From Cycas panzhihuaensis (Eukaryota; Cycadophyta), in assembly GCA_023213395.1 (NCBI GenBank), contig CM041465.1, positions 177,017,741 through 177,081,740 on the forward strand: a stretch of DNA of 64,000 nucleotides, given 5' to 3'. The stretch's first letter is position 1. Each line of letters begins with the position of its first letter. The position numbers were made by a program, and so were the translations under genes. Positions 1-10,464 of the stretch are shown here, piece after piece. The notes under the pieces were generated by a model, which had not been told where the DNA came from, searched no databases, and was given only the letters and a program-made list of their open reading frames with translations.

Positions 1-253
1 GTAATATTTTGAAAGTGATATCATCATTATTTTTAATGTTGGGAATAATCCCAATGTTCATGCACTAGAGCGCTTAGGGCCCCTCAAAGTCACCTTTGAG
101 GGCCCCTAGGGCACCTTGAGCCATTCAAAAGCCGCCCGGACCGACCACTCACGTGAGGTACGTATCACCGCTATTTATTTTTTATATTTTTTCAAACTAA
201 CCTTAATTGTTGTGCAGCTAGGGTGATGGCGCCCGACGCCTCCCCGAATTCTC

Positions 254-260
254 TATATAA
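254..260 (+). promoter_or_regulatory. TATA box of element A LTR
   Basis: TATATAA lies in the last third of the LTR. The related LTRs B (8923-8929) and C (tattta near 15735) carry similar AT boxes at the same place. The likely start site, about 25-30 bp downstream, would fall in or next to the 280-295 hairpin. The 3' LTR copy is at 8306-8312. Confidence 0.7.
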
Positions 261-279
261 GGGTTGGGAATACCTCCCT

Positions 280-295
280 GGTGTTTATTAACACC
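280..295 (+). promoter_or_regulatory. LTR hairpin GGTGTT-TATT-AACACC
   Basis: A perfect 6-bp stem with a 4-nt loop lies 20 bp after the TATA box. The 3' LTR has it at 8332-8347. Equivalent hairpins occur in LTR B (8950-8965), LTR C (15761-15776) and, shorter, in the minus-strand LTR (11312-11329). Base changes between copies mostly preserve pairing, which suggests a role at the RNA level near the 5' end of the transcript. Confidence 0.6.
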
Positions 296-374
296 GCCAT
301 TCTTTCAGAAATTATCGTTGTACTCAAGATGAAAGCGTCGTGATGTCCTGCTCTGCTCCTCCGGCTCCATCATT

Positions 375-392
375 TAGTATCACAGCCACGTT
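375..392 (+). other. Primer binding site of element A
   Basis: The 18 nt starting 2 bp after the LTR match the usual plant initiator tRNA-Met primer site (TGGTATCAGAGCCAGGTT) at 15 of 18 positions. The site primes minus-strand cDNA synthesis. The mismatches suggest an ageing copy. Confidence 0.8.
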
Positions 393-3300
393 GTCTATTT
401 TCTGGTTTTGGTTGCTCAAACGTCCGACGAAACATAGCTATATAACTGCTCGTTGAGATTCTGGCGAGCTCACCGATCTGCTGGAGAAGACGGATCTGGA
501 TTCCATCCATCAGGAGAAAGATCTCCGCCGAAGTTTGCTCTCCATACGGAAACCAGGTTCTTCGTTTCCTTTTATTTTTCAAACATATAAATAAATAAAT
601 GTTTTGATATATGCATTTTACTCTGTACTTTGATCTTCTATACTGGATTATTAGCTGTCCTCAGATCTATTGTTCGGTTTTTATATATTGACTCTGCCAT
701 TATATTATTCATTGCCTGTTTTTTAATTCTGCCATTATATTATTTGTTACTTGTGTTTATCATTTGTCTCTGTTGTCTCTCCGTTGTTATTGGCTCGTAC
801 TTTATACCTGTTATCCCTGTGCATTCTCACATTCGTCGCATATTCTGTTTCCGTTGATCACCATTGCGCATCCGGCATCTGCCCTTTGACATTCGTTCTA
901 CTTCATTGATTGCGTCGTTGTATGTTTGCATGCTTTCAGCCCGCTCCAGCTTTGCCTATCCTCATTCCCGTTCGACTCTCCGTGATACGTATCGCATCCC
1001 GTTTTGTGTCTGGGATCTCGTATACGTGTCGCGTTACGTGTTACATTTTGCGGGAGCGTTTCCATTTTGCGGGAGCGTCCCGTCGCCTAGCATCCGTCTG
1101 CCGTTGTCATTCCTCGTCGTTTGCGTTGATCAGTTTAGTTTGAGCGTTGCGCCCTTGCTCCTTGCTCCTTTAATCGCCTTTGGGGCCATTAATACACAGT
1201 CCGTCTTGGCGCCCCTGAGAACCACCTCGTCTTGCCCTAAGGCGTAGCGTAGCCCTGAGAACCGCTCCGTCTATCCTCAGCGAGCTGCATATCCGCGTCC
1301 TCTTTGTGTATCCTCGACGAGCTGCCTGCAAATGCATATCTGCCCTCTTTGTGCACCCGTTCAGTGAGCTGCATATCCGCGTCCTCTTCGTCCTCGGTGA
1401 GCTGCACCCATTCCGGCTCGGCTGAATTGTATTTGGGTCAGTGCAATTGATCTTCCGTTTGTGGACTTTGCTTTATTGCGTTCAATTCATTGCCTTGAAT
1501 TTGTTCTTTTGAATTATATTTATGTCCGTGCTTTCCACGCTCCGTACAATCGATCTTCCGTTTTTGTGATATTTTCATTTTGCGGTTATATAATCGCCGT
1601 CTATTTAATAAGTGCTTCTGTTTATATAGCATTGTATATTGTGATATTCGATATTCATCACCTTATATTTGTATTTTATGTTTTACGTTTTACCGTTGCA
1701 TTGAAATTGCTGTCATTATTCAGCTTTATTTATTATATGGTTTTTAAAAAAAAATCAATTTTAAAGGTTTTAAGTTCTGTTTTTAATCCCAACGAGCGTG
1801 TTCACCCTCCCCGATCGAGAGGTTTCTGCTTTCTGATCGGTCTTGGGTTCAATCCTGATCCCTCTTCAGACCCGATTTTAAAGAAGTTTTTTCAATTTTA
1901 AACTTTATTTTTTTAAAAATTTTATTTTTTCCATAGGGTTATTGGTGCTTTTGAGGCCATAACTTCTATTTGGCTCATCAGTTTCAGACGAAACCTATGC
2001 CAACAGATCACAAATTTTCCGTAGATCAATTTCGACTGGTCATAAGACCAATTTGGTGCCCATTTGACCTCGTTTCGACCTTTTTAACATTGGACTTTTA
2101 AAATTTCAGCGTTTTTTACATTTTTAACAAAATCAGTTTTTGAACTGGCTGTCATTTATTTCTGATAAATTGTTTTATGCCCAAATTTTCTCTATTGCAA
2201 TCTACGTCATATAGACTCTAATACCCATTTTTTATTTCAATTCTTTGAGTTCATTTTCACTAATATTTTAATCGCTAAAATAAGAAATTTAGTTGTTTTA
2301 CTGCTTTCTTGAACATTCTCCATAAAGACACTTGTCACATTTTTCACTATAACTTTTGCAATTTTTATCAGATTTCATTTGAAGCTGACTCATTTCTCTT
2401 CACTGTGATATATTTTTTCATATATTTTGACATATTTTGCTTATATTTCAAATCAGCTAAAGTTGAGGTATTTTATTGGCCTAAATCTGCTTTTTTTACA
2501 CCTGTTTAATATATTCTTTCAAAAATTTTCAATTGGCAGAATATTAATTACTTCATCAATAATATTTGATCATTTTTTTAACTTTTCTAAGGATTAATTA
2601 GTACTTTTATGCAATTTTTGCCTACCCTGCTCCCGTTAGGCTCCATAAGGAGGTCCTTTCCTTTGCCTCATTCAAAACGTGATTTATTGGTATCCATTTT
2701 CAAAACTGTCTATTTTATTGGATTCACATCTCAGCAATCTACATATTGATAAAATTTTAAGCTATTCTGACCTCATTCAATATAGTTTTCAATCTGTTAA
2801 AGTTGAGTATATATATATTCATCCTAACAAGCTTGTCTTCTTTCAAAAATTGTAAAGAAAATTCTAGTTCATATTTCCTTGTTTACTCAAGTTCCTGCTT
2901 GATCTTTCTACAAGCACTTTACATTATTTTTAAACAAGCATTTGTTTATAAGGCAATACATAAAAGTGGTTCTTATATAAAAAGTTTTTTACATTGAAGA
3001 CTTATTATTCATTTGAGAAATTGGCATCTGTTTGAAAACTATCTATTCTCAAAAGTTTATTTTCAAATCTTGCATAAGTGAAAAGTTTTAAGCATTTGTT
3101 TAAAGGGCATTATATATATATATATATATTTTTTTTTGAAAAAAAGTAAAAAGAGTTTTTTTGTAAAAGTTTTCATTTCATCTTGCTTAGAGCATTTTTT
3201 TATTATCAAAAGAATTTTTCTTTTTCTAAGCAAGACCACATTGCTAAATAGATTAGTTTTCACATTAAATAAGATAAATCCCGAATTGAACCACACCTTT

Positions 3301-3867
3301 TTCCAGCCTTGCAAGGGGAATGGTTAGGACCCCTGAAGTTACCACCCCGCACACGCTAATCGACCTACTCATATTGGATGAGGACAGCCATTAGCTATCA
3401 GGTGTATATAGTGGCAGGCTGAGGTGCAGAACCTTTTCCTTTTATGGTGTTTGGAGACCAAGGCTAGACCTGGAGAGGGTGAGTGCCTTTGGTTCGAGAA
3501 CCTTCATCGCTAGATCTGTCGTTAGGCATAAATCTGGCGCAGGTGGACCAACAATTCAGGGGGGTGTCAAAACCTTCTTAGCAATCCACGTACTGAGGTA
3601 TATAGAGCCTGGCCAAGATCTGTATAAAGGGTCCCTGCTTTGCCATCCGTAAGGCGCCATTGATGTAATAGCAACCAAGGTTGCCCTGTGAGAAACATAA
3701 ACTTAGAGCCTAGTAGCCTTTCTAGGTCCTAGTTCATTTGTTCAAACTTTTGAAAACCTTGGGATATATATTTGAAAATAATTTCTTTCATTTAAGTTCT
3801 TTCAAATTTTCTATATTCAAATATTTTGCTATTGCATTTATCACATTTTATACAACTTTAATTTAAA
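393..3867 (+). other. Long leader of element A
   Basis: About 3.5 kb lies between PBS and gag with no recognisable protein. Short ORFs here (for example at 864-1247 and 1461-1901) resemble nothing and are probably chance. Positions 1040-1420 are GC-rich with short repeats. About 1900-3300 is AT-rich, and 3300-3760 is again of mixed composition. Part of the first 200 bp (about 440-560) is similar to the leader of the minus-strand LTR at 10990-11222, so the leader belongs to the family rather than being a late insertion. Confidence 0.6.
1040..1420 (+). repeat. GC-rich short direct repeats in the leader of A
   Basis: A 23-bp unit starting gagctgcatatccgcg occurs at 1282-1304 and 1366-1388, with a diverged copy near 1318-1350. 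A unit reading attttgcgggagcgt is tandemly doubled near 1045-1078. The phrase ccctgagaacc recurs near 1213 and 1251. Base composition differs sharply from the AT-rich surroundings. Confidence 0.7.
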
Positions 3868-5239
3868 ATGACGTCTAGTTTTGGGAATATGATTATTCCT
3901 AAATTTGATGGAAACAATTTTCTTAACTGGAGTAGGAGGATGAGGCCCATCCTCATAGCAAATGAAATGTGGGATATAGTGAGAAATGGTTACAATGACT
4001 TAGGATCAAATCCAACCGTCTTGAAAAAGCTACATACAAAGAAAATATCAAAAGATAATGAAGCCTTAGCCCTTATTTTTGCGCTTTAGAAGATCATGTT
4101 TTCCCACGAGTTAGTGAATCCATTAAGTCCAAAGAGGCTTGGGATACTTTACAGCTTATATACTGAAGGGTCGCATCCTCTAAACTACAAAACTTAAGAA
4201 GTAAGTTCGAAAATTTACGTATGATGCCTCATGAATCAATAACTGAATTTATGACCAAGATTCAAGATATAGTTAACCAAATGAGGTCCCTTGGGGACAC
4301 CCTAACCGAACAAAGAGTTGTTGAACAGATCCTTCGATGTGTAGGAGCCGTTAGATGCTTTGAAATGGTAGCTACAAGTATTAGTGTATCTAAAGACCTA
4401 AGTACCCTCAAAATAGAACAACTTACTGCTATGCTCATGTCCATAGAAGAGCAACAAGCTGCCAATGAAACCTTAGAACATGCCTTTGCTACAAAGGCCA
4501 ACATTCAATCTAAACCTCAAGATGGCACTTCAAAACAAAATGAATCTCCTCTAAGGCGAAAAGATGAAAACCCTAGAAATGAACCTAGACAAAATCCTCC
4601 ACGATACCAAGCTCCTCATAATAGACAAGGACGACCCCCACAACATGAAAACTCTCCAAGACATTCGAACACTCAAAGAAACCCTAACCAACGAAGACAA
4701 GTTGAAAATCATTCTTGTTGTCCACATTGTCATGGGAACCCACAACCTTCTAGAACACCTCAACACTATCGTGACCAACCAAGGAATAATCATACTCAAT
4801 TCTATGAGGAAAGGGGGAGACCTCTCAACCTTGATCACTCTCCACCAAGGAATCAAAATCTTAGTTATGGAAAAAGAGATCAACTATATTGCACTTATTG
4901 TCGTCGAAATGGTCACACTGAAGAGTATTTTTCCAAACATGGACCACCCTCTAGAGGACATGTGTCAAATACATCAGAATCTAAAATCAACAATAGGTTA
5001 TTTCTATCTAGTTTTTCAAACCAGGAAGAAGAGGATGATAGTTGGTACATTGATTCCAGTTGTTCCACCCACATGACCCATAAAGAACAATTATTTCAAA
5101 CTTTGGATACAAATAAGAAAGGGTCTATTATGTTTGGAGACAACACTTCTCACCAATCGATTGGAAAATGTAACATTGCCTTATTGACTGATAGTGGTGA
5201 ATACAAATATTTAAATGATGTTCTATACGTTCCGCTTTA
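3868..5239 (+). pseudogene. Element A gag and protease (broken)
   Basis: Gag starts at ATG 3868 (MTSSFGNMIIPKFDGNNF), with the pattern of copia Gag proteins. A one-base frameshift near 4080 ends the first frame at 4089, and coding continues in another frame. There is a stop near 4165, then an open stretch from 4221 to 5240. Next come a basic Pro/Gln/Arg-rich region and a zinc-knuckle relic (CTYCRRNGHTEEY) that has lost one codon and its last Cys. The aspartic protease motif follows as WYIDSSC at 5043, where DSG would be usual. Gag forms the particle and the protease cuts the polyprotein. The frame is lost again at 5237. Confidence 0.85.
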
Positions 5240-6270
5240 AGGAAAAACTTACTATCGGTAGGACAGATGATGGGACAAGACTATAAAATAATTTTTGACA
5301 ACGGCGAATGTGTCATTAAAGACAAACGACAAAATGAAGCTATTGTTGCTAGGGGTATCATGACTAAAGATCGCCTATTTAAACTTACTATCACCCCTCG
5401 GATACATATGCCCTTAGAACCACAACTACTATGGATAGTGACCTATGGCATCGACGCTTTGGCCACCTTAATTATACCAGCTTAGCCCTTATGAAAAGAT
5501 TAGATATGGTTAATGGCTTGCCCCTATTGATGTTAATAAAGAGTTGTGTGAGGATGCCTTCTTGGAAAACATCATAGAGAAAGCTTTCCGCACTTTAGCC
5601 ATCGCATCCGCCCTCTTCAACTCGCTACCACAGATATTTATGGCCCAATGGCTACCCCTCCTTAGCGGTGCTAAATATTTCCTTACATTTATTGATGACT
5701 TTACAAGAAAGACTTGGGTGTTCTTTCTCAAATACAAATCTGATGCTTTCGACCACTTTGTTGACTTCAAAACCTTCGTTGAGTGACAACGTGGATATCA
5801 TATCCTCTCCTTAAGATCAGATAATGGGGGAGAATTTACCTCTAATATCTTCAAGGATTACTGTATCCAACATGGGATTAGGCGACAACATACCAACCCC
5901 TACACCCCACAACAAAATGGTGTAGCTGAAAGGAAAAACAGAACTATCGTAGAAATGGCACGTTGTATGCTTAAAGATAAAAACTTAGGCCATGAATTTT
6001 GGGTCAAGGCCCATACCGCAGTCTACTTACTTAATCGATGTTCTACAAAAGCCGTTAGGGGGAAGACACCAGAAGAAGCATGGACAGGTTATAAACCTAG
6101 TATCCGTCACCTTAAGGTATTTGGTTATTAGCCTATGCCCACATCCCTGACCAAAGAAGAACCAAATTAGATGATCATAGTGTAAAATATATCTTTATTG
6201 GATATAGTGAATCATCAAAATCTTACAAAGTTTATGATCCCAAATCCCGAAAAGTTATAATTTAGCCTGG
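5240..6270 (+). pseudogene. Element A integrase (broken)
   Basis: The pre-integrase motif LWHRRFGHLN-like begins near 5440. The catalytic core follows: first Asp at 5633, second Asp in RSDNGGEF at 5820 and Glu in GVAERKNRT at 5928, giving the normal D,D-35-E spacing. All three catalytic residues are still encoded. The frame is interrupted several times, by indels near 5390, 5525, 5555, 5655 and 6125, and by a TGA at 5784 that probably replaced an Arg codon. The enzyme would insert cDNA into the genome. It precedes RT, which fixes the copia order. Confidence 0.85.
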
Positions 6271-6479
6271 ATGTCAAATTTCAAGAAGACACCTACTATC
6301 AAAATAATCACGAACAACAGAAGGACATTACTATTAAGTTTAATGCATCAAATACATCCAAATATGTGCCCCCTATGTGGAGAAACTCTCCGTAAACTAT
6401 TAGGGAAACAACATCACCTCAACCACCATCACAACCCCTATCCAAATGGGTTCAACGCAATCATGACTTAGGAAATATA

Positions 6480-7460
6480 TTAGATAACAATCGAAGATCT
6501 ACACGTTCACACAAAGTTAACTTTGCTCTAATGAGTAAGTTACTTGAAAGTCATGAGCCTCAAACCTTTGGTGAGGCTAATCAACATGAGTGCTGGCAAA
6601 AAGCCATGCAAGAGGAATATAAATCTATCGTTAAAAATGACACTTGGGAACTTGTAGACTTACCACCAAGAAAGAAAGCCATTGGAACCAAATGGATTTA
6701 TAAGACTAAGTTCCACTCTGATGGATCAATTGATAAATATAAAGCTCTTAGTTGCCAAAGGATATGCCCAAAAGAAGGCATAGACTATACCGAAACATTT
6801 GCCCCGCTTGCTAGAATGGAATCATTCGCATGATAATAAGTTTAGCCGCTCAAATGGGTTAGCCTGTTTATCAAATGGACGTAAAAAGTGCTTTTTTAAA
6901 TGGTTATATCCAAGAAGATATCTATGTCTCTCAACCCCTGCTTTGAAGTCAGGGGGGAAGAAAACAAAGTGTATAAGTTAAAGAAAGCATTATATGGTCT
7001 AAAACAAGCACCTAGGGCTTGGTATTCCCATATAGACACATATCTTAAAGATCAAGGGTTTGAAAGATCTCAAGCAGATCCAAACCTATACACCAAAATT
7101 AAAGGAAATTCGATATTGATCGTAGGACTTTACGTAGACGACTTAATTTATACCTAAATGACTCCCAACTTTTAAATCAATTTAAAGAAGCTATGTGTAA
7201 GGAATTCGAAATGACAGACTTAGGCCTTATGCACTACTTCCTAGGATTGGAAGTGTGGCAAGATAAACAAGGAATATTTATCTCTCAACGTAAATATATA
7301 TTAGACCTTCTACAAAGATTTAATATGACAAAGCAGAAACCATTGTCAATACCAGCAGAAATTGGAATTAAGCTCTCTAAGACAGATGACTCAACTTCAG
7401 TTGATCCCACTCACTATAGACAACTGATTGGTAGCCTACTTTATTTAACCTCTACTTGAC
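6480..7460 (+). pseudogene. Element A reverse transcriptase (broken)
   Basis: The copia-type RT begins in the stretch at 6531-6833 (ESHEPQTFGEANQHECWQKA, then DTWELVDLPP and GTKWIYKTKF). It continues at 6900-7157 with [16 protein letters not shown] and the catalytic YVDD at 7131-7142, and at 7193-7459 with DLGLMHYFLGLEV. Frameshifts lie near 6750 and 6830, and there are stops near 7155 and 7457. The active-site motif itself is intact. Confidence 0.88.
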
Positions 7461-8161
7461 CTGATATAACATATTCCGTAAGTGTTGTATCTAGATTTAT
7501 GCAGGATCCAAAGACATCCCATTGGCAAGCTGCTAAAAGAATCCTCAAATACCTTAAAGGGACTTCAGACTTTGGACTATACTACAAACCTACATCCGAG
7601 TTTCAGTTAACTGGTTATATAGATTTAGATTGGGCTAGTGATATTGATGATAGAAAATCTACTTCCGGTTATGCATTTAGTATGGGATCAACAGCAGTAG
7701 CTTGGAGTACAAAGAAACAAAATACCGTTTCCTTATCCACAGCTGAAGCAGAATATAAAGCCGCAGTGTTAGGAGCCTGTGAATCAATCTGGTTAAGAAG
7801 ACTCTTACAGGATTTTCAAATTAAACAGCAAGGCCCCACTAAAATTTGGTGTGACAATCATAGCGCTATTCAAATAACCAAAAATCCAGTATTCCACGGC
7901 AGAACAAAGCATATTGAAACTCAATACCACTTTATTTGGGAACTTGTACAAGCAGAACAGATAGAGTTGACTTATTGTAGCACCGAAGATCAAACAGCGG
8001 ATATTTTTACAAAGGCCTTGGGAAAAATCAAGTTTGAAAAGTTCAGAGATGATTTAGGAGTCATACACATTGGGCTTATGGGGGAGAATGTTGGGAATAA
8101 TCCCAATGTTCATGCACTAGAGTGCTTAGGGCCCCTCAAAGCCACCTTTGAGGGCCCCTAG
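7460..8161 (+). pseudogene. Element A RNase H (mostly open)
   Basis: The stretch 7499-8161 is the longest undamaged part of pol. It holds the RNase H motifs GYIDLDWASDIDDRKSTSGY, STAEAEYKAA and WCDNHSAIQITKNPVFHGRT, followed by ADIFTKALG. The domain removes RNA from the RNA-DNA hybrid. The reading frame runs through the purine tract into the 3' LTR and ends at a TAG at 8159. The usual end of such proteins is near 8060, so the last 30 or so codons are probably LTR-derived. Confidence 0.88.
8080..8088 (+). other. Polypurine tract of element A
   Basis: gggggagaa lies directly before the 3' LTR and would prime plus-strand synthesis. Element C has the same tract at 15487-15495. Confidence 0.85.
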
Positions 8162-8424
8162 GGCACCTTGAGCCGTTCAAAAGCCACCCGGACCGACCAC
8201 TCACGTGAGGTACGTATCACCGCTATTTATTTTTTATATTTTTTCAAACTAACCTTAATTGTTGTGCAGCTAGGGTGATGGCGCCCGACGCCTCCCCGAA
8301 TTCTCTATATAAGGGTTGGGAATACCTCCCTGGTGTTTATTAACACCGCCACTCTTTCAGAAATTGCCGTTGTACTCAAGATGAAAGCGTCGTGATGTCC
8401 TGCTCTGCTCCTCCGGCTCCATCA
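8089..8424 (+). repeat. Element A 3' LTR
   Basis: It has the same length as 37-372, with 7 transitions between them. It ends in CA followed by the target duplication tttaa (8425-8429). Confidence 0.95.
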
Positions 8425-8429
8425 TTTAA

Positions 8430-8699
8430 TGATATATTGTGTAGATGTTAAATGATATGAGGTGAAGAAGGTTAAGATTTAGGCATAGATATCAACTAAT
8501 ATGAAAGTGGATGAAGCCTCCCAATTAGCATAGTATATATTTCTAGATTAACTTTATATACTATAGGTCTGAGCTTACAAATGAACAATATATTTATGAT
8601 GTATTACTCTATTAGGCAATTTTTGTATAGAAAGTGACTTAGATGAATTTTATATATTATCAAGTGACTATGCTATATTATATATATGTGTGTTGTTCG
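8430..8699. other. AT-rich flank, nothing recognised
   Basis: This is the DNA into which A inserted, since its left continuation ends at 36 with the shared tttaa. No ORF or repeat structure was recognised. Confidence 0.6.
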
Positions 8700-9107
8700 T
8701 GTTGGGGTTAATGCTCATCACCTTACTCCCACCTTCCAACCAAGACTGCACACCTCAGACTCATCAATTTACACATGTGGGTGCTCACATATGTAGGTGA
8801 GTATAAGGTAAGGTTGATTTAATTCAAGTTAATTTGGGTTAAGTTCATTTGAGTTAAGTTAAGTTATTATTTTATTGTTATTTAAATTTTAGGGGTTGAG
8901 GAGTTTCCCTCCTCCTCCAAACTATATATTTTGAGGGGTGTGCAACCCTGGTGTCTTTAGACACCGCCTACTTTTGGACATTTGTAATGCTCTCTCACAA
9001 AAATGGATTGAATACAAAGGATCTTGTGTTTATACAATAATGATGTATTGATCTATGATTATTTGTTTATGTTCTACCATGTTCTCTATCAAATTATTTT
9101 TCCTACA
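8700..9107 (+). repeat. LTR B, 5' LTR of a truncated copia-like element
   Basis: It starts TGTTGGGGTTAATG and ends CCTACA, followed by a primer-site-like sequence at 9110. It contains TATATAT (8923-8929) and then the hairpin GGTGTC-TTTA-GACACC (8950-8965), in the same arrangement as LTR A. No partner LTR is seen in the window. Confidence 0.75.
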
Positions 9108-9109
9108 TT

Positions 9110-9122
9110 TGGTATAAGAGCA
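9110..9122 (+). other. Primer binding site of element B
   Basis: tggtataagagca resembles the initiator tRNA-Met primer site TGGTATCAGAGC and lies 2 bp after LTR B. Confidence 0.7.
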
Positions 9123-9197
9123 GAGATTGTTGGGTTGTTGCATCTCCATTTGAAGTTATTTTGAGGAGAAAGAAGATATATTGGAGATTTATTTACT

Positions 9198-9233
<36 letters not shown>

Positions 9234-9994
9234 ATCCAAAAAAAAAAGAAAACTGCACCTGGATAATGACTGAATGAAATAGAATGATGGAGGCACAATG
9301 ACAACGAGTCACATCCGAGGAACGACTTAATAGAAGGCTCGATGTAGGAAGATATAAAGATAGCTTCCCTTTGTAGATGCCAAGATTGATGCAAATGACA
9401 ATATACAAACACCAATGTGATACAATGGTGATAGACACATGCTAATATATGGCAATATAAATACTGATCATATTAACATTAAGACTGATAAGAATAAAGG
9501 CTCCTTCCCACAACTGGTTAAGATAAATATCTCTAATAGTACATCAAATCAGTCACCTGGTGCACTGTTAATGAGATTTATTTTAGACACTATTCTAAGT
9601 TTGATGACCAAGAGAAACCCACTGGTATCCCATATATTAGATATTCTTCTCATGCAAGCTGACTCAGACAGTAATCCCAACAAAATTTTGAACTTATCTA
9701 TACTAGATTTCACGTTGTGAGGGTAATTACTGATTTCCTGTAATAGATCGTTGATCATTCTGCAAAACATGGCTGACTAAAATCTTATATTTTATTGGAA
9801 GTTAAAATTTTATAACTGCTTATGTCATCACCAAAGCAAGAATGTAAATGATGTTGCACATCTAGCATAACATCTATAGCATTCTATCTTATACAAAAGT
9901 GTTCAAACAATACAAATTAGAGAAGCAGAGGGTGAAGATTTGAGTCACGTCGACTAATCTTTCTAAAACATTTTGAGGAGGAGGGGACTCGAAA
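9123..9994. other. Unassigned region after LTR B
   Basis: It starts as the leader of element B, with a TA-rich run at about 9198-9232. A 93-codon ORF at 9439-9720 resembles nothing recognised. On the minus strand, about 9750-9994 could be the 3' untranslated region of the gene fragment at 9995-10290. It has an AATAAA-type signal (reverse complement of ttttatt near 9790). Confidence 0.4.
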
Positions 9995-10290
9995 TTATTC
10001 CATGTCACTGCAACTTGGCTTAGGTGAGATGGGAATAATCAGCTTCTCCATGGTAGGAAGCCAGTCATTTGTTGAAGGATTGCTTCTTGTGGGGATCCTT
10101 TGCAGTCCATTCTCCCGGTAGGCCAACTGGAAGAATGATCCACCATTGCACTCCTGTTTTATGAACATGTTCCCTAGAGTATGATGTTACTTGTCCACAA
10201 CATTCAAATTGTCGTAATATTCAGTTTCTACAAACTCTTCTGGTATAGAAAAATGATAGCTAAGAATGAGATTTAGGTGCAGAGGAGTAC
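9995..10290 (-). pseudogene. 3'-terminal fragment of an unidentified cellular gene
   Basis: On the minus strand a frame runs from about 10290 to a TAA at 9995-9997, with a single internal stop. It reads IPEEFVETEYYDNLN, then FIKQECNGGSFFQLAYREN, and ends in MEKLIIPISPKPSCSDME. The composition is unlike any retrotransposon protein here and looks like the end of an ordinary plant protein, but I do not recognise the family. It could be one exon carried by a transposon. A chance ORF cannot be excluded. Confidence 0.4.
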
Positions 10291-10305
10291 TTGAAAACTT
10301 TATGA

Positions 10306-10464
10306 GGTGTGAAGTGTGTAAGCACAGAGATTTACAACTCCTTGTGTCATGCATACATAAAGGCTGGTAAAACTACTATTGAAGTATTTGAATGGATGCA
10401 AAAGGATAATGTCAGTCTTGATGAAGAAACTGATGAGATCCTTAAACAAGTTAGCAGAGCTTAA
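10306..10464 (+). pseudogene. Fragment of a pentatricopeptide-repeat (PPR) gene
   Basis: The frame at 10321-10464 reads STEIYNSLCHAYIKAGKTT and EVFEWMQKDNVSLDEE, then ends EILKQVSRA and TAA. The spacing Tyr-Asn-Ser-Leu, His-Ala-Tyr, Lys-Ala-Gly-Lys, then a Met and an Asp-Glu-Glu-Thr about 15 residues later is that of a P-class PPR motif, a helical repeat that binds RNA in plant organelles. Only one to one and a half repeats remain, so it is a gene fragment. It lies 16 bp from an oppositely oriented fragment at 9995-10290, which suggests transposon-mediated capture. Confidence 0.5.

Larger units (their letters stand above)
37..372 (+). repeat. Element A 5' LTR
   Basis: The boundary comes from alignment with the copy at 8089-8424 and from the flanking tttaa duplication. 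Near its start is an inverted repeat (81-102). A TATA box lies at 254-260 and a 16-nt hairpin at 280-295, about where transcription would be expected to start. Promoter function is inferred from position. Confidence 0.95.
37..8424 (+). mobile_element. Element A: complete Ty1/copia LTR retrotransposon, 8.4 kb
   Basis: Two 336-bp LTRs (37-372 and 8089-8424) bound the element. Both begin TGTTGGG and end in CA. The 5-bp target duplication tttaa occurs at 32-36 and 8425-8429. A primer site follows the 5' LTR and a purine tract precedes the 3' LTR. The order gag, protease, integrase, RT, RNase H is that of Ty1/copia. By eye the LTRs differ at 7 of 336 positions, all transitions and no indels, so the insertion is recent relative to others here. 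The coding region nevertheless has many frameshifts and stops. The internal part begins with an unusually long leader of about 3.5 kb. Confidence 0.95.

Noticed and set aside
864-1247. 127-codon ORF in the leader of A
   Set aside because: Arises in GC-rich repeated sequence, has no motif, and overlaps another ORF in a different frame.
1843-1856. gggttcaatcc, like the B box of a tRNA gene or SINE
   Set aside because: No A box at the right distance, no cloverleaf, and no poly-A or repeat boundaries around it.
4551-4883. Minus-strand ORF of 110 codons over gag of A
   Set aside because: Low-complexity shadow of the basic Gag region in the other strand, with no family resemblance.
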